Part shown: in pieces, positions 63,758-64,000 of the stretch
Layout of the letters: every line of letters starts with the position of its first letter
Numbering within the stretch: the first letter of the stretch is position 1
From: Nostoc sp. LPT
Lineage (GTDB): Bacteria; Cyanobacteriota; Cyanobacteriia; Cyanobacteriales; Nostocaceae
Direction of reading: 5' to 3'
Assembly: GCF_017115165.1 (NCBI RefSeq)
Contig: NZ_JABXKF010000139.1
Coordinates: 123,638-187,637, forward strand
Length of the DNA: 64,000 bases
Position numbers and translations under genes: made by a program
Notes under the pieces: model-generated
Told to the model about the DNA's origin: nothing
Databases searched by the model: none
Seen by the model: the letters and a program-made list of their open reading frames with translations, nothing else

Positions 63758-64000
63758 TCAACTCGTTGTCGCCAACCAAGCACGCAAAACCTCTGCTACT
63801 GTCCACGCTTGCGCAATACATCCCCGTGGAGTCATCGGAGCATCACCATCAAAAATTTCGCTGAGACTACCAACACCGTGCGTGTTGAGGTGATTAGCCA
63901 TTGGTTCCAAAAATTGACGAGCCTGCTCAGGATTTTTGTAGACGCGCAAGTGTGCTAAGACGAACGGCCCCAACAACCAACCCCAAACTGTCCCCTGGTG
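63758..64000 (-). CDS. C-terminal part of a glycogen-debranching-enzyme-like protein, continuing beyond the window
   Basis: [21 protein letters not shown]...[34 protein letters not shown]. Confidence 0.85.
   Translation of the reverse strand, partial: HQGTVWGWLLGPFVLAHLRVYKNPEQARQFLEPMANHLNTHGVGSLSEIFDGDAPMTPRGCIAQAWTVAEVLRAWLATTS

Overview
The window is chromosomal DNA from a filamentous, Nostoc-type cyanobacterium, judged from abundant HIP1 GCGATCGC sites, many small dispersed palindromic repeats and the gene content. Housekeeping genes include ilvD, ahcY, rpiA and tRNA-Ser(CGA). Surface and polysaccharide genes include glf, a GT14-like transferase, DUF3131, a cellulose-synthase-like GT2 and PIG-L. 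A large signalling region covers about 43.8-57.7 kb. It holds a STAS / PP2C / anti-sigma-kinase partner-switch set, two giant hybrid histidine kinases and a Ras-like GTPase next to an OmpA/BON protein. The best candidate for an undescribed system is an AT-rich two-gene operon at 31.8-38.1 kb. It encodes an SF2-helicase-like protein with a PD-(D/E)XK-like C-terminus, followed after one nucleotide by a ~768 aa protein of no family I recognise. Two small non-autonomous elements can be delimited to the base. One is a 124 bp element with an 8 bp target duplication beside tRNA-Ser. The other is a 95 bp MITE inside a VOC/glyoxalase gene, where in-silico excision with one 3 bp duplication restores a canonical ORF. 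Other decay products are a histidine-kinase pseudogene with two in-frame stops, a doubly disrupted ISL3 transposase remnant and a truncated ORF next to a twin-operator GST locus. No searches were run. Family calls come from reading the protein sequences.
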